Shown here in pieces: positions 23,849 through 35,842 of a DNA stretch of 64,000 nt (position 1 is the stretch's first letter; each line of letters begins with the position of its first letter). Source of the DNA: Argopecten irradians (Eukaryota; Mollusca; Bivalvia; Pectinida; Pectinidae); NCBI RefSeq assembly GCF_041381155.1, contig NC_091144.1:18795544-18859543 (forward strand), given 5' to 3'. A program made the position numbers and the translations under genes. Below the pieces are notes generated by a model. It did not search any database, was not told the DNA's origin, and saw only the letters and a list, made by a program, of their open reading frames with translations.

Positions 23849-25992
23849 TGTGAAATAGGATATAAATACAAAAGTTTAATACAACTTTAAGAAGTAGAAA
23901 TATAAAGATTCAGAACAGAGATCTATAAAACATATATGAATATCACACCGATATCAATAGAAATGGAAATAGATAGCAATTGATGCATACATTGAACTCA
24001 AAATTTACTTTAGGGTTATTTAGAATATATTTCTAAATGTTTTTACATAATGTAGATATAACATAATTCTGAGTGATCTATGAATAACCGTAAATATATT
24101 AACGAGGTACACCCAGATCTTTGTGTTAATTTTTCAATCTAGTAGAGCCAAATGTCAAATTCATTGATGCACAGTTTTGTCTGGAATCATAAAGCCGTTG
24201 TTTCAGCCAATAGGAAACGACCTCTTGCCTTCTTGGGCTGATAAAATATTTTTAGGCTAATCGAAATGCAACACTTAATTATCTTTCAGAATACATATTT
24301 TCATATTTTTCAAAATGTGTTTTCTCTTCAGTCTATAGATGTCGGTAAATAATATGACTATGACGGTATGACCATAGGAAAGGGCTTATATAGGCCTAGC
24401 CTGGTGCCCAATCCTTTTGATTTATTCAATAAAATTGGTTGAAATTAAAATAGACATAAATTATTAAGTTCCTATTTAATAGCGAAGCTTAACATTAGAA
24501 ATAATCATCTAATTATAGCATCATCGATAATATAACAAAATTATTCAAATCGAGAAGAAAAATCTGTCACATTCCAAAATAGAGCTATGTAAGACTTACA
24601 TGCAGGTTAATTAGTTAAATAAAACAATGTTTGAAGATACACATAAGATGTCAATTGAATTGTGTTTCAATACCGACCATATCTACGAAATTCATATCAC
24701 GTGTATAACAAAACTGGAATATATAAATCCTGTATCATAATGCCGTTTAAAGAAAAACCCTCCTAAAATCAACAGAAGACATTTTACCAGACAAGGATTA
24801 TAATTATCACATATACAAATACACATCATGCATGGAAGACCGATGACCTATTGTTTGCTGGTCATGAAGTGCAAGTTAGCGGTATCATCAATCACATACA
24901 ACAACGAGAAACGTGTGGCTAGAAACGTCTGTATATTTGTAAAGGACACGACGTATTCTTCACCTGTCATTGCTTTCAGCGTAACCAACGAGCGGTGAGA
25001 TCGGTGAAAGAACAGGTAAAACTATGTCAATATCGTTTATATATACACCGCCATAGATCTTCATTTCAAATGTGTCGACAAATTATTGTCAAGACGAACG
25101 ACAGATCATATAAAATGGAATTACTAATTATTTTTGGATTTCAATATAAAAACGGATATTCAAATTTAATTAATTCATTATTGCTTTTGGTGTTTATCTT
25201 TCTGCATCGTAACACCGACAGAGGAAAACACACGTGGGTCTCCGTATTGAATAATATATAAAACAAACATGCATTACGGTTCCTTCTCGAACCTTTAGTA
25301 ATCTAATATTTCAGAAAACAAACCTTCTTATTTTAATTCAAGATAAAAATAATAAAAATAATCAATTGCATAATAAAATTCCATTGCTCTATACTTTGTA
25401 TGGGATGCATTTTTGTGTTAGCTAGACACATTTAAACATGATTATACAACAGTTCTAATGATGGTTATCGTTTATATCGACGGTGGGACATCTAGATTAA
25501 TATTGTTATATTATATACTGGGACCAAAACGTCTCTACTTGTCATATGTGTATTAATTATAAGCCATTAAGCAAGCGGGGCCTGCTGTACACTTACACTC
25601 TGGAACATATGTATGCGCTTTGTATTTAATAGTCCATCTCTGCGCATTTTCCCTCCTCATGATCACGTGATATTTACAATTTAACAAGCACAATCCAATT
25701 TCAATGGTTTACCGGAATGTATGAAGTCAGATTCCATTAATTTTATTGAGGTTTCAATTAATTAATACATGTACAATCTTACACTTTGACTGTATACACT
25801 AGTTCATTTCAGAAATCCTGCTGTAACACCCACATGGTTACGTTTACTGGTTTTATCATAGCAAACACATAACTCAACTTGTGTAATGTATGTGTTTACA
25901 AAAGTACAGTTAATATACTTGTAATTAGAAGATAAGTTAACATATAGATGTATGCTATTAGACATCATAATTAATTAAGATATATTACTTAC
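23849..25992. other. Intergenic or 5' intron sequence, no gene seen
   Basis: AT-rich DNA upstream of the reductase start. If the 5' UTR begins at the donor at 25993, this is one 2.1-kb intron. The open frame at 24995-25261 has no splice context or recognisable motif. Confidence 0.4.
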
Positions 25993-26036
25993 CATGTTCA
26001 CATCGGCTGTTGAAGATTAATGTTGTGATGATCTAG

Positions 26037-26246
26037 TTACGATGCGTAGTAGCCTCCAGCCGGTTTGTGGTACTTATGTAAACATGTAATTTTGGAATCT
26101 AAGCAGGGACTCTCAGTAGCCTGTTCTACCGTGAACCTTCTAACCTGTGCAGAGCTGGGCCTGATTTGTATGTACATCATATAGCAGCGGTAACCTATAA
26201 ATAGCACTAAAACAAGGATGGCTAGTAAGATGGACAACAGACTGGA
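26037..26246 (-). CDS. Possible terminal exon for a small single-pass membrane protein
   Basis: Read on the minus strand from a possible acceptor (TATATAG, 26247-26253), the frame gives a hydrophobic helix (LLSILLAILVLVLFIGY), then a basic tail with RPSSAQVRRF and a C-terminal GGYYAS, stop at 26039-26037. No ATG opens the frame, so upstream exons would be needed and I could not find them. A strong donor (ATG then GTAAGT) lies 44 bases past the stop at 25993. This stretch could therefore instead be a 5' UTR exon of the reductase gene, with the open frame a coincidence. I do not recognise the protein. Confidence 0.25.
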   Translation of the reverse strand, partial: SSLLSILLAILVLVLFIGYRCYMMYIQIRPSSAQVRRFTVEQATESPCLDSKITCLHKYHKPAGGYYAS

Positions 26247-26644
26247 CTATATAGCTAAAGATCTGAAAATTTTTATGTGGATTTTTCAGCTGACATAAAT
26301 AGTTACCCCCCTTGTTTCAAACTATAACATCAACATTATATTCCGAATTCTGGGTCTAGTTTTGAACAATGGCAGATTTATTATGTGGATGTTATGTTTC
26401 TATCATCATACTTCTGTCAAATAACTCGGAATTTAAACGGTCGAAAGGGACGTGATAAATTCTTGTATCGGGCACTATGTACAGCTAATATCAATCTTAT
26501 TATGTATTAGGTTCCTAGCCTGTGTACACTTTGACGGGTGACGTGATAACGATTGATTTTATTTCACATTCCATTAACATCATCGGTCGTTTAAATACGG
26601 CACTTTTGTGTGCATTGTGTATGAATGTTTGCAATTTTGGATTT

Positions 26645-26872
26645 TGTTTGTTTATTTGTTTATTTTAACGTCCTATTACAACAGTCAGGGTCATGTAAGG
26701 ACGGTCTCCCATGTATGTAGTGTGTAGCGTGTGTAAAGTACGAGGTTCGTGTTTTAAGAGACTGCGATATGTTCGTGTTGTGTCTTCTTGTATAGTGGAA
26801 CTGTTACCCTTTTTATAGTGCTATATCACCGAAGAATGCCGCCGAAGCCACCAAGCAACACACCCATCACGC
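26645..26872 (-). mobile_element. SINE copy, 5'-truncated
   Basis: The (CAAA)n tail lies at the left end (TTTGTTTGTTTATTTG), then TTTTAACGTCCTATTA, TCATGTAAGGACGG and TGCCGCCGAAG. The element stops at CACCCATCACG. About 230 bp of the 3' half is present. Confidence 0.75.
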
Positions 26873-27210
26873 CAGTTTTATGTCAATAAAAAATAGTCCC
26901 CCACAATATTTTGTTAAATGTACATTGTATAATGTTTTATGTGTTATTCCTTGATATAGAATCAACTAAGGTTTAATGTGATAAGTTAATCAAATCTTAT
27001 TTTAACTATATTTCTCGTTATTGTCGTTTGCAAAAATCAGAAAAAGGTCGACCGGAACGCCAAAGCTTGAAAACGCGACGTCGTGGAACGACTTTGTCAT
27101 CCAGCCGTTCCATTTATCTCGTTTCTCGTCGAATATGCGTTTCATAATTTTAAATATAATATAATAACCTTTCAAATTTTTTTTCATAAATTATTCTAAT
27201 GTAATTATAT

Positions 27211-27363
27211 GGATTGAATGTATTTTTTGTAATTTTCATAGCGCCTATGAATAGCAGAAGCTCTCTACATATATTCCGAGGAGCGCTAACGCGCTCCACA
27301 GGATATGTAGAAAGCTTCTGCTATTCATAGGCGCTATGAAAATTAGAAAAATACATTCAATCC
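27211..27363. repeat. 153-bp near-perfect palindrome (foldback MITE)
   Basis: The left arm starts GGATTGAATGTATTTTT and runs through CATAGCGCCTATGAATAGCA. The right arm mirrors it and ends AATACATTCAATCC. The centre is GAGCGCTAACGCGCTC, itself a hairpin. The flanks (ATTATAT and AAATATAA) extend the symmetry slightly. Only a few mismatches separate arms of about 70 bp. It is expected to extrude as a cruciform. Confidence 0.85.
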
Positions 27364-27514
27364 AAATATAAACTGAAACTAATTCTCAGTTCCCTGTGGA
27401 CAAAAAGTTTGTATTTTAAAGAATACCTTCACTTGTAATAGTGAATTATACTGCAAGACACATATACATCATTACTATAGCAACGGAGAATCGCAGAGAG
27501 GGCCCTACAATTAA

Positions 27515-28800
27515 GTGCTGGTAAATAATTCAAGTATGGAATTGGATTATTACCATAAAACGAGTTTATTTTCGTGTATTAAATTTAAATTGGTGAATAT
27601 AAGTCGAGTACGAGTTGTTTCCCTTCGATCATATAAATGTACATACAGTCAGACAAATCAGACTTTCATAACTTCGCTGTTGTTACTGTACAATATAAAG
27701 CATGCGTGTTTGCTCAGGACCAATCAGATCACCGGTTATAGTGTTAACGGTATCTTACTCACCCTTGTTTTAAGTTATAATTATACTTCCGACAAAATTG
27801 CCAGTGTATTGCTTGGTGTCATAAGTAGATTGACCTCTTTTGCGAACAGAATAGATCAGTTGGCAGAGAGTATGGATGCAAAATACACACCAATCATCAC
27901 AAGAGGACACGATATCGGAGATAGTTCTCTTGAGAAAATCAAGATAACTATTGCCAAGAATACCAAGATGACTTTTGTTTGTTTGTTTGTTTGATTAATT
28001 AACGTCCTATTAACAGCTATGGTCATGTTAGGACGGCCTCCCATGTATGCGGTGTGTTGCGTGTATGTTGTGCGAGGTGAGTGTACTGGGAGACTGCGGT
28101 ATGTTCGTGTTGTGTCTTCTTGTATAGTGGAACTGTTGCCCTTTTTATAGTGCTATATCACTGAAGCATGCTGCCGAAGACACCAAGCAACACACCCCAC
28201 CCGGTCACATTATACTGACAACGGGCGAACCAGTCGTCCCACTCCCTGTATGCTGAGCGCTAAGCAGGAGCAGAAACTATACCACTTTTATAGACTTTGG
28301 TGTGTCTCGGCCAGGGGACAGAACCCAGAGCCTTCCTCACAGGGGCGAACGCTCAACTCAAGGCCAAAAGTGAGGCGGTGCCAAGGGAGGCATTAGGAAA
28401 AATAAAGTCAGTTAGGAAGAAGAGAAAAGATAAGATCCTAAATTTAGTCGCCTTTTACGACATGCATAGGGCGCATACAATTCAACGCTACTCAGGCACC
28501 AAGATGACAAATGATAGAACATATTCTAATAACAAGAAATGCTATACTTATGGAACACCTGGACATTTATCTATGCCCTTCAAAAAATACAGGAATGGAA
28601 AATTCTTCTGAGGGGACACTACAATAGTAACAAGGGGAGACAAGGAGGTCATAGGCAGGATGGAAGACTGGGTCCCAGACAATACAACAAATGCCAATAC
28701 AGCCAACATGGATGACCATTTAAACTACCAGGGGCTACTCTTAATGACCGAGAGGACGGCAAAGGAAATTCAGTTAGATATCATAACAAGTCACCAATAA
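27515..28800 (+). mobile_element. Gag-like retroelement fossil, broken, interrupted by a SINE
   Basis: The sequence on either side of the SINE at 27973-28497 looks like parts of one retroelement coding region. The left part has a helical, charged stretch, and the right part has a segment resembling a Gag-type zinc knuckle followed by a basic, Gln/Gly-rich stretch. No reverse transcriptase or terminal repeats were recognised, so the family is open (LTR-type Gag is more likely than LINE ORF1). It is clearly broken and old, with several breaks besides the insertion. Confidence 0.35.
27973..28497 (-). mobile_element. Full-length SINE, ~525 bp, with 11-bp target duplication
   Basis: Flanked by ACCAAGATGAC at 27962-27972 and 28498-28508. 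The tail is (CAAA)n at the left end. Its own sense strand ends with the conserved TTAATAGGACGTTAATTAAT. The duplication is perfect, so the insertion is relatively young, and it fixes both ends of the family. Confidence 0.88.
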
Positions 28801-28873
28801 CAGAAAAATAGAATTCGGTTAGCCCACAATATAGCTAGTGGTGGAACATTTGTCTCAAATGCCAAAAACATGT

Positions 28874-29170
28874 TTCGTGTTTTGGGAGACTGCGGTATAT
28901 TGGTGTTGTATCTTCTACAGTATAGTGGAACTGTTGCCCTTTTAATAGTGCTTTATCACTGAAGCATGACACCGAAGACACCAAGCAACACATCCCACCG
29001 ATCACATTATACTGACAACGGGCAAATCAGTCGTTCTACTCCCCGTATATTGAACGCTTAGCAGGAGCAGAAACTACCACTTTATAGACTTTGGTGTGTC
29101 TCAACCAGGGGACAGAACTTAGAGCCTACCTCACAAGCGCGAGCGCTCACCTGAAGGCCAAAAGGAAGAA
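28874..29170 (-). mobile_element. SINE fragment without the 3' tail
   Basis: An internal part of the main family, from TTTTGGGAGACTGCGG through TTGAACGCTTAGCAGGAGC to GAAGGCCAAAAGGAAGAAG. The (CAAA)n tail is missing. The 29171-30055 stretch after it is AT-rich and includes a degenerate repeat near 29320-29478 (CGCGAAAGAAAGTTGATTTA). No gene was seen there. Confidence 0.65.
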
Positions 29171-30631
29171 GAAATAATATCTTTGATTTTCATGTTGCAT
29201 ATGTACTGAAGGTATCGTTTTCACAAAGAGATGTTAATTAACGTAATTAACTATCTTAATTGTTCAGATGACATAAAAAGTCCCTAAAACAAGTTGCTTT
29301 AAACGATATTCAAGTAAACTCGTGAAAGTTTATCTCCACGAATAAACATTTACATAATTGATTCTGTAGGAATTTACGGACAAATGTTAATCTTAGCAAC
29401 ACACCCATCACGCTAAATTTTAAAATAGAAAATTTCGAAATTTTGTAGCCGCGAAAGAAAGTTGATTTAGAGTAAACCAAAGGATTAGAAGGCTGTGGTA
29501 TGTTTGAGTTGTGACATTTTCAATAGTGTAAAGTTACGATTATACAGGTAGTGCATTGTATACCAGCCGATATCTTAGATCGAATATTAAGTCGGGTGTG
29601 TGGAATATCTTTTGTCTTAAGAAATGTATACGTTAGCATTATAAACATATAACCAGTAACATGAAACCATTAAAGTGTATGCTTTATTATCTGAAAACTA
29701 CATTTTCACTTTTATAACAATACACCACACAGCTAAATAAGAATATTTCAAATCCATTTTATCTAACTTTGCATGTGAAGTATTTTTTCTACAAACATTT
29801 ATCAACGACTTTTTATTTAATTTATTAGACATATTGCAATAGAGTTTAATATCAACTTCCACCAAAGTAATAACATATTGCGTTTAAACGTGTCTATATA
29901 TAAATGTGTTTTGTAAATCATAATAGAATCGGAGAACCAACAAAAAAAAAATCGTGAAAAATGGATTCCACATTTCAACTCTTAAATATTGCATTCATTT
30001 CCATGAATAAAACTTACGTAGATATATTCGTGAACCTTACATTCACAGCAAACCGTTATAATACAATATGATGGATCGTCATATAGAAGGCAACTCCAAT
30101 CCCGGAGACTGTTACGTATATCCCAAACACGAGTGATAACAAACAGAATATGATTATCATCGTTCCGGTGGCTTTCCCTGGTGGTTCACTTTCATCATGG
30201 AGTGTCAATAAGGCTATGATGTAAGGAACAGCAAGTGCTACACTTAATCCACCCATGCATCCAGTCAAAGACATCAGCAGCTCAAACTCGGGCACCATAA
30301 TTGTAAATATACCTTAAAAAGACGGTGACAAAATCCAAGCCGAAAGTTGGCTGCCTGCCGCTTATATTGTTAAGATATCGGTCAATATGTACCACTAGGG
30401 TCCTAGGGGAATCAATGCACGGAATTTGTAACAAATACCTATAGTACATTTCATAGCGATTTCAAGAATTGTTAACGGAACGAGAAACGGACTACGGACG
30501 TAAAGCGATTTGAATAATAATAGCAATATCAATAAAATGGAGTATATAAAATTATTTAAATTTGCTAAATTCATTGTTTTTTATTCGAATCGATTATTAT
30601 TTTATTACCACCGATATTAAACGATTCGATC

Positions 30632-31208
30632 AGATGACCTATTGTCACTTTCGTCTGTCGTCGTGAGCCGTCCGTATGACTATTTATTCAAAAGCCTACT
30701 TTGATGAAGTTTGGTTTTAAAATCCTACTCCTCCTTAACCATTGAGTGGATTACATCCATATTTTTGTGAGAAACATCATTGAGGAAGACAATTATGTTT
30801 TGGGCTAATCCGAAATCAAGGATGGCCGCCACAGACGTCATCTTCCCGATATGGTCCTGACCAAGCGTTTTATTTTTCGAACTGATCCTTTATCCAAGAT
30901 GGCTGACAAAATCCACCATTTTGAAAACATATGGTTGTTAATTTTTTTGGACAACCCGAAATTGAAGATTTTCGATACGGCCTCCATATTGAAACTTTTG
31001 AAATTTTTAAGTTCTTGTATAGTTCTGCCAGTGTGACTTTGCTGAAACTTGCGTGAAATGATCCTGTTGTGGTCCCAACCAAGTATCATAATTTATGGTT
31101 TGTTACCAAATCAAAGGTGGCTACCATGAAATCATATTTATTCAAATGAAATTCTTATACCATGCTTGCCATCATTGTCAGATGACCGTTGATGTCCTTG
31201 GACCTATT
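30632..31208 (-). repeat. Degenerate repeat with GGTCATCTG / GACCTATTGT ends
   Basis: Bounded by GATGACCTATTGTCACTTTC plus a CGTCCGT tract on the left, and GATGACCGTTGATGTCCTTGG with ACCTATTGTT on the right. These ends recall the repeat at 41640-41996 (ACAAGAGGCCCATGGGCC, then GGTCATCTG on the minus strand). Internal words such as AAGATGGC and CCAACCAAGTATCAT repeat loosely. The short open frames here are not genes. It sits in an intron of the transporter pseudogene. Confidence 0.5.
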
Positions 31209-33065
31209 GTTAAATGTATGGATTCTCAAATTTTACAAGAAAAGGACAAATGGGTATAGTCTTCGTGATGTGTTTTGTATAGTTTTAAGCAAAGGTGCAG
31301 TAGAAACTGCCCCTTCTATAGGCCACAGGTTTGGAGGTGTCGGAATGAAGATATTACTTATAAATTTAGTTGCCTTTTACAGTAACGCAGCGCAGCTATT
31401 GCTGCATACTCACAGGAAAGTATAAGCAAAGTCACCCGACAGCCATATTCGCCGTATTATTGTACCCATTTCAGTTTGACAACCTTTTCATTTAACGGGG
31501 TCCATATGATATTAACCACTACATAAGCATATATCCCGTGTAAGCAGTACAGGCTGATGAATGAAAGTATCTTCAATGACTTGTACAACCTGCAAAGAAT
31601 CAAACTTTCAATTCTAGTATTTAATGAATTGTGTCACAAACTGCAAATGATCTGACGACCATTATATAAATATCGATATATTTCTTCAGTCTAATTTGTA
31701 TCGTTTCCCTTTGGTCCCCATCTGATTACGCAACTTTTTAATATTTCAATGTGTCGAGTGTCCTATTTCCGTCTCAACGTAATCACTCGTCAAATGAGGA
31801 AAGAACACACGAGTTACATACCGGACCGGACAGCTTATTTGTATCACAATGTAATACAATAATAATATTGAATCATGTGTCAGGAAATATTTTCATTATC
31901 GTTCTGTTACCTATCTACCACACATAGCTGATTTAGTTTGGTTTATTAGCCGGTATAAGTTATTCACATCGATCAAATCCAAAGCAATTCTCAGTTTATT
32001 AGAAATCAATAGAACACTTACCTCTTCTTCATGTACACTGCGTTACTTTGTTAAATTAAAAAAAATAAAGAAACTAGCGCACACCCGCACTTTTGTCGAG
32101 AAAATATTGGATGAAATATGGGTGGAGTCAGTTTCCAATCACGTCAATGACGTACCCATGCGTAAACACCAAGAGGAAATCATTACCATATATACTTACC
32201 ATCATTTGTTTATCATCGTTCTGGTGCTATGTGTTCTCCCCACCTAATACACAGCATTACTCACCATTGATCCCCAGGCAGGTTTAACAAATAATTAGCA
32301 GTGACAGCCTCTCCAAATTTTAAATATCCGTAAAAGCCGCAAAACACACGAACACTTGTCATAATTACTAGGGTTAGACCGACCACACCATTCCAACCGT
32401 CGAAGCTCTTTTTGTTTTTCATTTTATCGCGTATTGGCAAAATCTGAAATTCAGAAATCATAGTAGATTTATATTCAAATGTGATTCCTACGCCCTTTTT
32501 TCCACAATGAAATTCATAAAGTAATGCAGAATCGACGTGAAACAAATAGAGAATATTATATCCAGTTATCTACCACCTGAAACTTACCACAGGAATTCCG
32601 CCATAAGAAAACATTGCATCATTTGAAAATGATGTCAGCGTTATGTAATTAATAGATTTTAAAGCTGGTCTCCTGCTAACATCCGGTAGGTCCTGGAAGA
32701 TGTATTGGAATGAGATCGCCAACAAGGCGACGAGGACAAATTACCAGCAGTGTTGAAAAAATAAATCAACTTTAGCCGTTGTGTTAGAAAAACAGGCAGC
32801 AGCAAAACCGAAATAGAAACAGTATCGCTCATGTAGAAATACGCACCTAGAATCTGTAATATGAAGGGAGATATACAACTGTATAGTCAGTAATTGTGTT
32901 TTAAAAAGAGAGAGTTGATGCAATACATGTAAAAAAAGTCAACTCAATTCTGAATTACTAGCAAGTATATAAATATCTAGATATTACAACAATGACATTG
33001 GGAAGTTTCTTTGTGGGATCAAGTAACATCCTTTTAGAGCCAAGGTCATACAATGTAAGAACGAC

Positions 33066-33192
33066 CTGCGAGGTAGGCTCTGGGTTCTGTCCCCTACTAG
33101 CCGAGACACGCGAAAGTCTATACACCGCATACATCAGAGGCTATCTTTGCATGGCCCTGACTGTTAATAAGAACGTTAATTAATCATACAAA
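33066..33192 (+). mobile_element. SINE copy with large internal deletion
   Basis: GGCTCTGGGTTCTGTCCCC and AAAGTCTATA from the middle of the family are joined directly to the tail (CCGCATACAT, then TTAATTAATCATACAAA). Confidence 0.7.
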
Positions 33193-34518
33193 AATCAAGG
33201 TTAAGAGATTTCAGTCTCGTTTTGACTTAGATTAAAGAATTTATAAGATTTTTAAATAAAATTATCAGTTTCTGTTAAAAAGATACATTTCTATTCTAAA
33301 AGGATTTTTATGCGGTGATCTTAAGAAATAGACCATTATGGCGACCATAATGTTTTTTTTCGGTTTGAGTAGAGCCAAAGTTTTACCCCTTTTCACTTAA
33401 TTTTTTTACTTAAATCATGACTGCACTAGCATTTTGTTTTATAGAGCTAATGTTTGCTGTAAATCTTTACTAGGTTCGTGGCAATTAAATTACTGTGCAT
33501 TAATATGTAAATTTATACACTTTTGTCACTTTATTTTAACATTTAATAGTAATATGAGTACTTTTATTTTTTTACTGTAAAATGTTAAAAAAATAACAAA
33601 AATTAACGGGACAGAAAAATAAGCACACGGACTCCCATTTTCCTGATAAAGAAAGGGCAATCTTTTCCCTATTGATATACAAGATATACACAAATGTTTA
33701 ATAACAGAATTTTTCCAATAAAGAGTTTAATTTGACAAAAATGTATGCAAATGACGCATTTTGTAGCTCAAAATTAAGGGATAGGGAAAGTATATGTTGT
33801 TATTCTGAGAAAAAAAATATCAGTCTTATTAATCTCGCCAAAACGGCAAAGTTCCCATAAAATCCAATATGTTATCAACTAGGTGTCTTTGAGGGACAAT
33901 AGCTCAAAAACGAGCACACACACATATGCTTTTCTTCTATACTATGAACTCATGTTACAAAAAAAACTGTACGAGAAAAAATATGATGCTAGGAAATTTT
34001 GACTTAAGAGAGGAATGCATCCTTTATAAGAAAAAAATTAGTTAGGAAGAAGTAAAAAGATAAAATCCTAAACTTTGTCGTCTTTTACGATGTAATAAGG
34101 GCATAAGGTATACCTCTACTAAGGAAAAGCTTCTGGCAGGAGAAGACGTAACCGAAGAAAGAAGTCAATGGATGATATGGGGGTTTTATATATTGCTTTC
34201 TTCAAAGGCATAACAGGCACATGTCACATGCATATGTATTAAGCAGAAGCTCTCTGAAAGTTTATTTAATGTAGCTAAAAAATTTAAGTCAACGAGTCAT
34301 AGAAATTGTTATGAAGGAAACAGTAAAGGCTATTATGGAAAAGATAGCGCAAAGGTGAAGAAAGAAAAAAAACATGACTTTGAGCGAATCTATAGATAGT
34401 ATTAGAAAAGGTTTCTTGATCTTTCCTATATAACAGGATGGTGTGTGCATTCAGTGCGTATAAGAGAAGGAAAAACATTCTGGCAAATATGTAAAAAAGC
34501 AAATTCGTGGATTTTTTT
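33193..34518. other. Large pseudogene intron, mostly unannotated
   Basis: AT-rich sequence with no recognised exon. A SINE fragment on the minus strand lies at about 34040-34115 (AGTTAGGAAGAAG, then TCCTAAACTTTGTCG and TTTTACGATG). Confidence 0.4.
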
Positions 34519-34599
34519 ATCCCCCGCTTTCGTTAATCAAACGCCCATAACTTCAGGCCACGAGACATTTAAGCATTTTACTAAGTTTCGAGAAAAATT

Positions 34600-35290
34600 C
34601 GGTGATTAACATCCAGGGTCATATTAGGACGGCCTTCCATGTATGCAGTGTGTTGCTTGTGTGAAGTGCGGTGTTTTGGGAGACTGCGGTATATTCGTGT
34701 TGTGTCTTCTTGTATAGTGGAACTGTTGCCCTTTTTATACTGCTATATCACTGAAGCATGCCACCGAAGACACCGTGCAGCACACCCTACCCGGTCACAT
34801 TATACTGACAACGGGCGAACCAGTTGTCCCACTCCCTGTTTGCTGAGCGCTAAGCAGGAGCAGAAACTAACATTATTATAGACTTTGGTGTGTCTCGGCC
34901 AGGGGACAGATTCCAGAGCTTTCCTCACAGGGTTTGTTCGATTATTTTAATGTCCTATTAACAGCCAGGGTCATGTAAGCACGGCCTCCCATGTATGCAG
35001 TGTGTATGAAGTGCGAGGTGCGTGTTTTGGGAGACTGCGGTCTGTTCGTGTTTTGTCTTATTGTACAGTGGAACTGTTGCCCTTTTTATAATCCTATATT
35101 GCTGAAGCATGCCGCATAAGACAGGGGCGAATGCTCAACACAAGGTCAAAAGTGAGGCGGTGCCAAGGGAGATATTAGGAAACGTAAAGTCAGTTAGGAA
35201 GAAGGGAAAAGATAAGATCCTAAATTTAGTCTCCTTTTACGATCACACAATAGGGGCAGCAGGTACAATTCTAACGCCCTACCTAAAGGG
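34600..35290 (-). mobile_element. SINE split by a second SINE
   Basis: The host SINE runs from its tail near 34600 (GATTAACATCCAGGGTC) to 34932 and resumes at 35121 (ACAGGGGCGAATGCTCAACA) to about 35290 (AACGCCCTACC). It is a minus-strand member of the main family, older than the SINE inside it. Confidence 0.75.
34933..35120 (-). mobile_element. 5'-truncated SINE inserted in another SINE
   Basis: A 188-bp copy starting TTTGTTCGATTATTTTAATG and ending GCATGCCGCATAAG. It is flanked by ACAGGG at 34927-34932 and 35121-35126, which is continuous sequence in other copies of the family. This marks a second-level insertion. Confidence 0.75.
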
Positions 35291-35567
35291 AAACTTAGCG
35301 TTACAGACTAGACAGAGAGACAGACCCAAATTAATAACACCCGTTTCGGTGAAAGTGGGAGATAAAAACGAACAAGACACAGGAAGTAGAGGCAGCGAGG
35401 CAGCAGGAGATAAATTATATCATATGAAGGACAGAGACAAATAGAAGTACAACTATTACACAGACAGTAAGAATTCCTCATATCTGTGATTCCTCTCTAA
35501 GTACTGACAATTTTTTTCTCTTTTTTTTTGGGGGGGGGGGCGTGAATATAGGACACTACTAGCACAT

Positions 35568-35743
35568 TTTTTGGTTTGATTAGTTTAACGTCCTATTAAC
35601 AGCCAGGGTCATTTAAGGACGTGCCAGGTTTGTTGGTGGAGGAAAGCCGGAGTACCCGGAGAAAAACCACCGACCAGCGGCCAGTACCTGGCGGGCATGT
35701 GGTAATATGTCGGTACATTTTAACCACTCGGCCACCGCGGCCC
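35568..35743 (-). mobile_element. Short tRNA-headed SINE, 176 bp, with 12-bp target duplication
   Basis: On its sense strand (minus) it begins GGGGCCGCGGTGGCCGAGTG with GGTTAAAATG, a tRNA-Ser/Leu-like head with an A box, followed by a TCCGGGTACTCCGGC body. It ends with the same tail as the longer SINEs (ACGTCCTTAAATGACC, then TTAATAGGACGTTAAACTAA). Direct repeats CTACTAGCACAT lie at 35556-35567 and 35744-35755. The head resembles bivalve V-type SINEs as I remember them. Confidence 0.85.
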
Positions 35744-35842
35744 CTACTAGCACATGACCTACATGTAAGTTCTAACGTCCTACATGCAAGGCTGACATTG
35801 CCCACATGAGATCCAATAAAGAAAGCTTTTCCAATAACGAGA

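Larger units (their letters stand above)
34519..35363. mobile_element. ATCCCCCGCTTT foldback element split by nested SINEs
   Basis: The left end ATCCCCCGCTTTC at 34519 and the right end (CCCGTTTCGGTGAAAGTGGGAGAT) at 35363 match the ends of the element at 5691-6144. The conserved GTTACAGAC...AGACAGACC block lies before the right end. The middle has been replaced or pushed apart by the SINE at about 34600-35290. Confidence 0.65.

Noticed and set aside
28297-28611. 104-codon plus-strand frame
   Set aside because: It is mostly SINE sequence read in antisense. Similar frames appear at 34639, 35109 and 35911 for the same reason.
30313-30350. Extension of the last transporter exon upstream in another frame (LDFVTVFLRY)
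   Set aside because: It resembles the family loosely, but a good acceptor at 30313 and the next exon at 30491-30439 match better in sequence and spacing.
32741-32923. Separate 60-codon minus-strand gene
   Set aside because: It is an off-frame reading of the transporter pseudogene exon 32853-32588.
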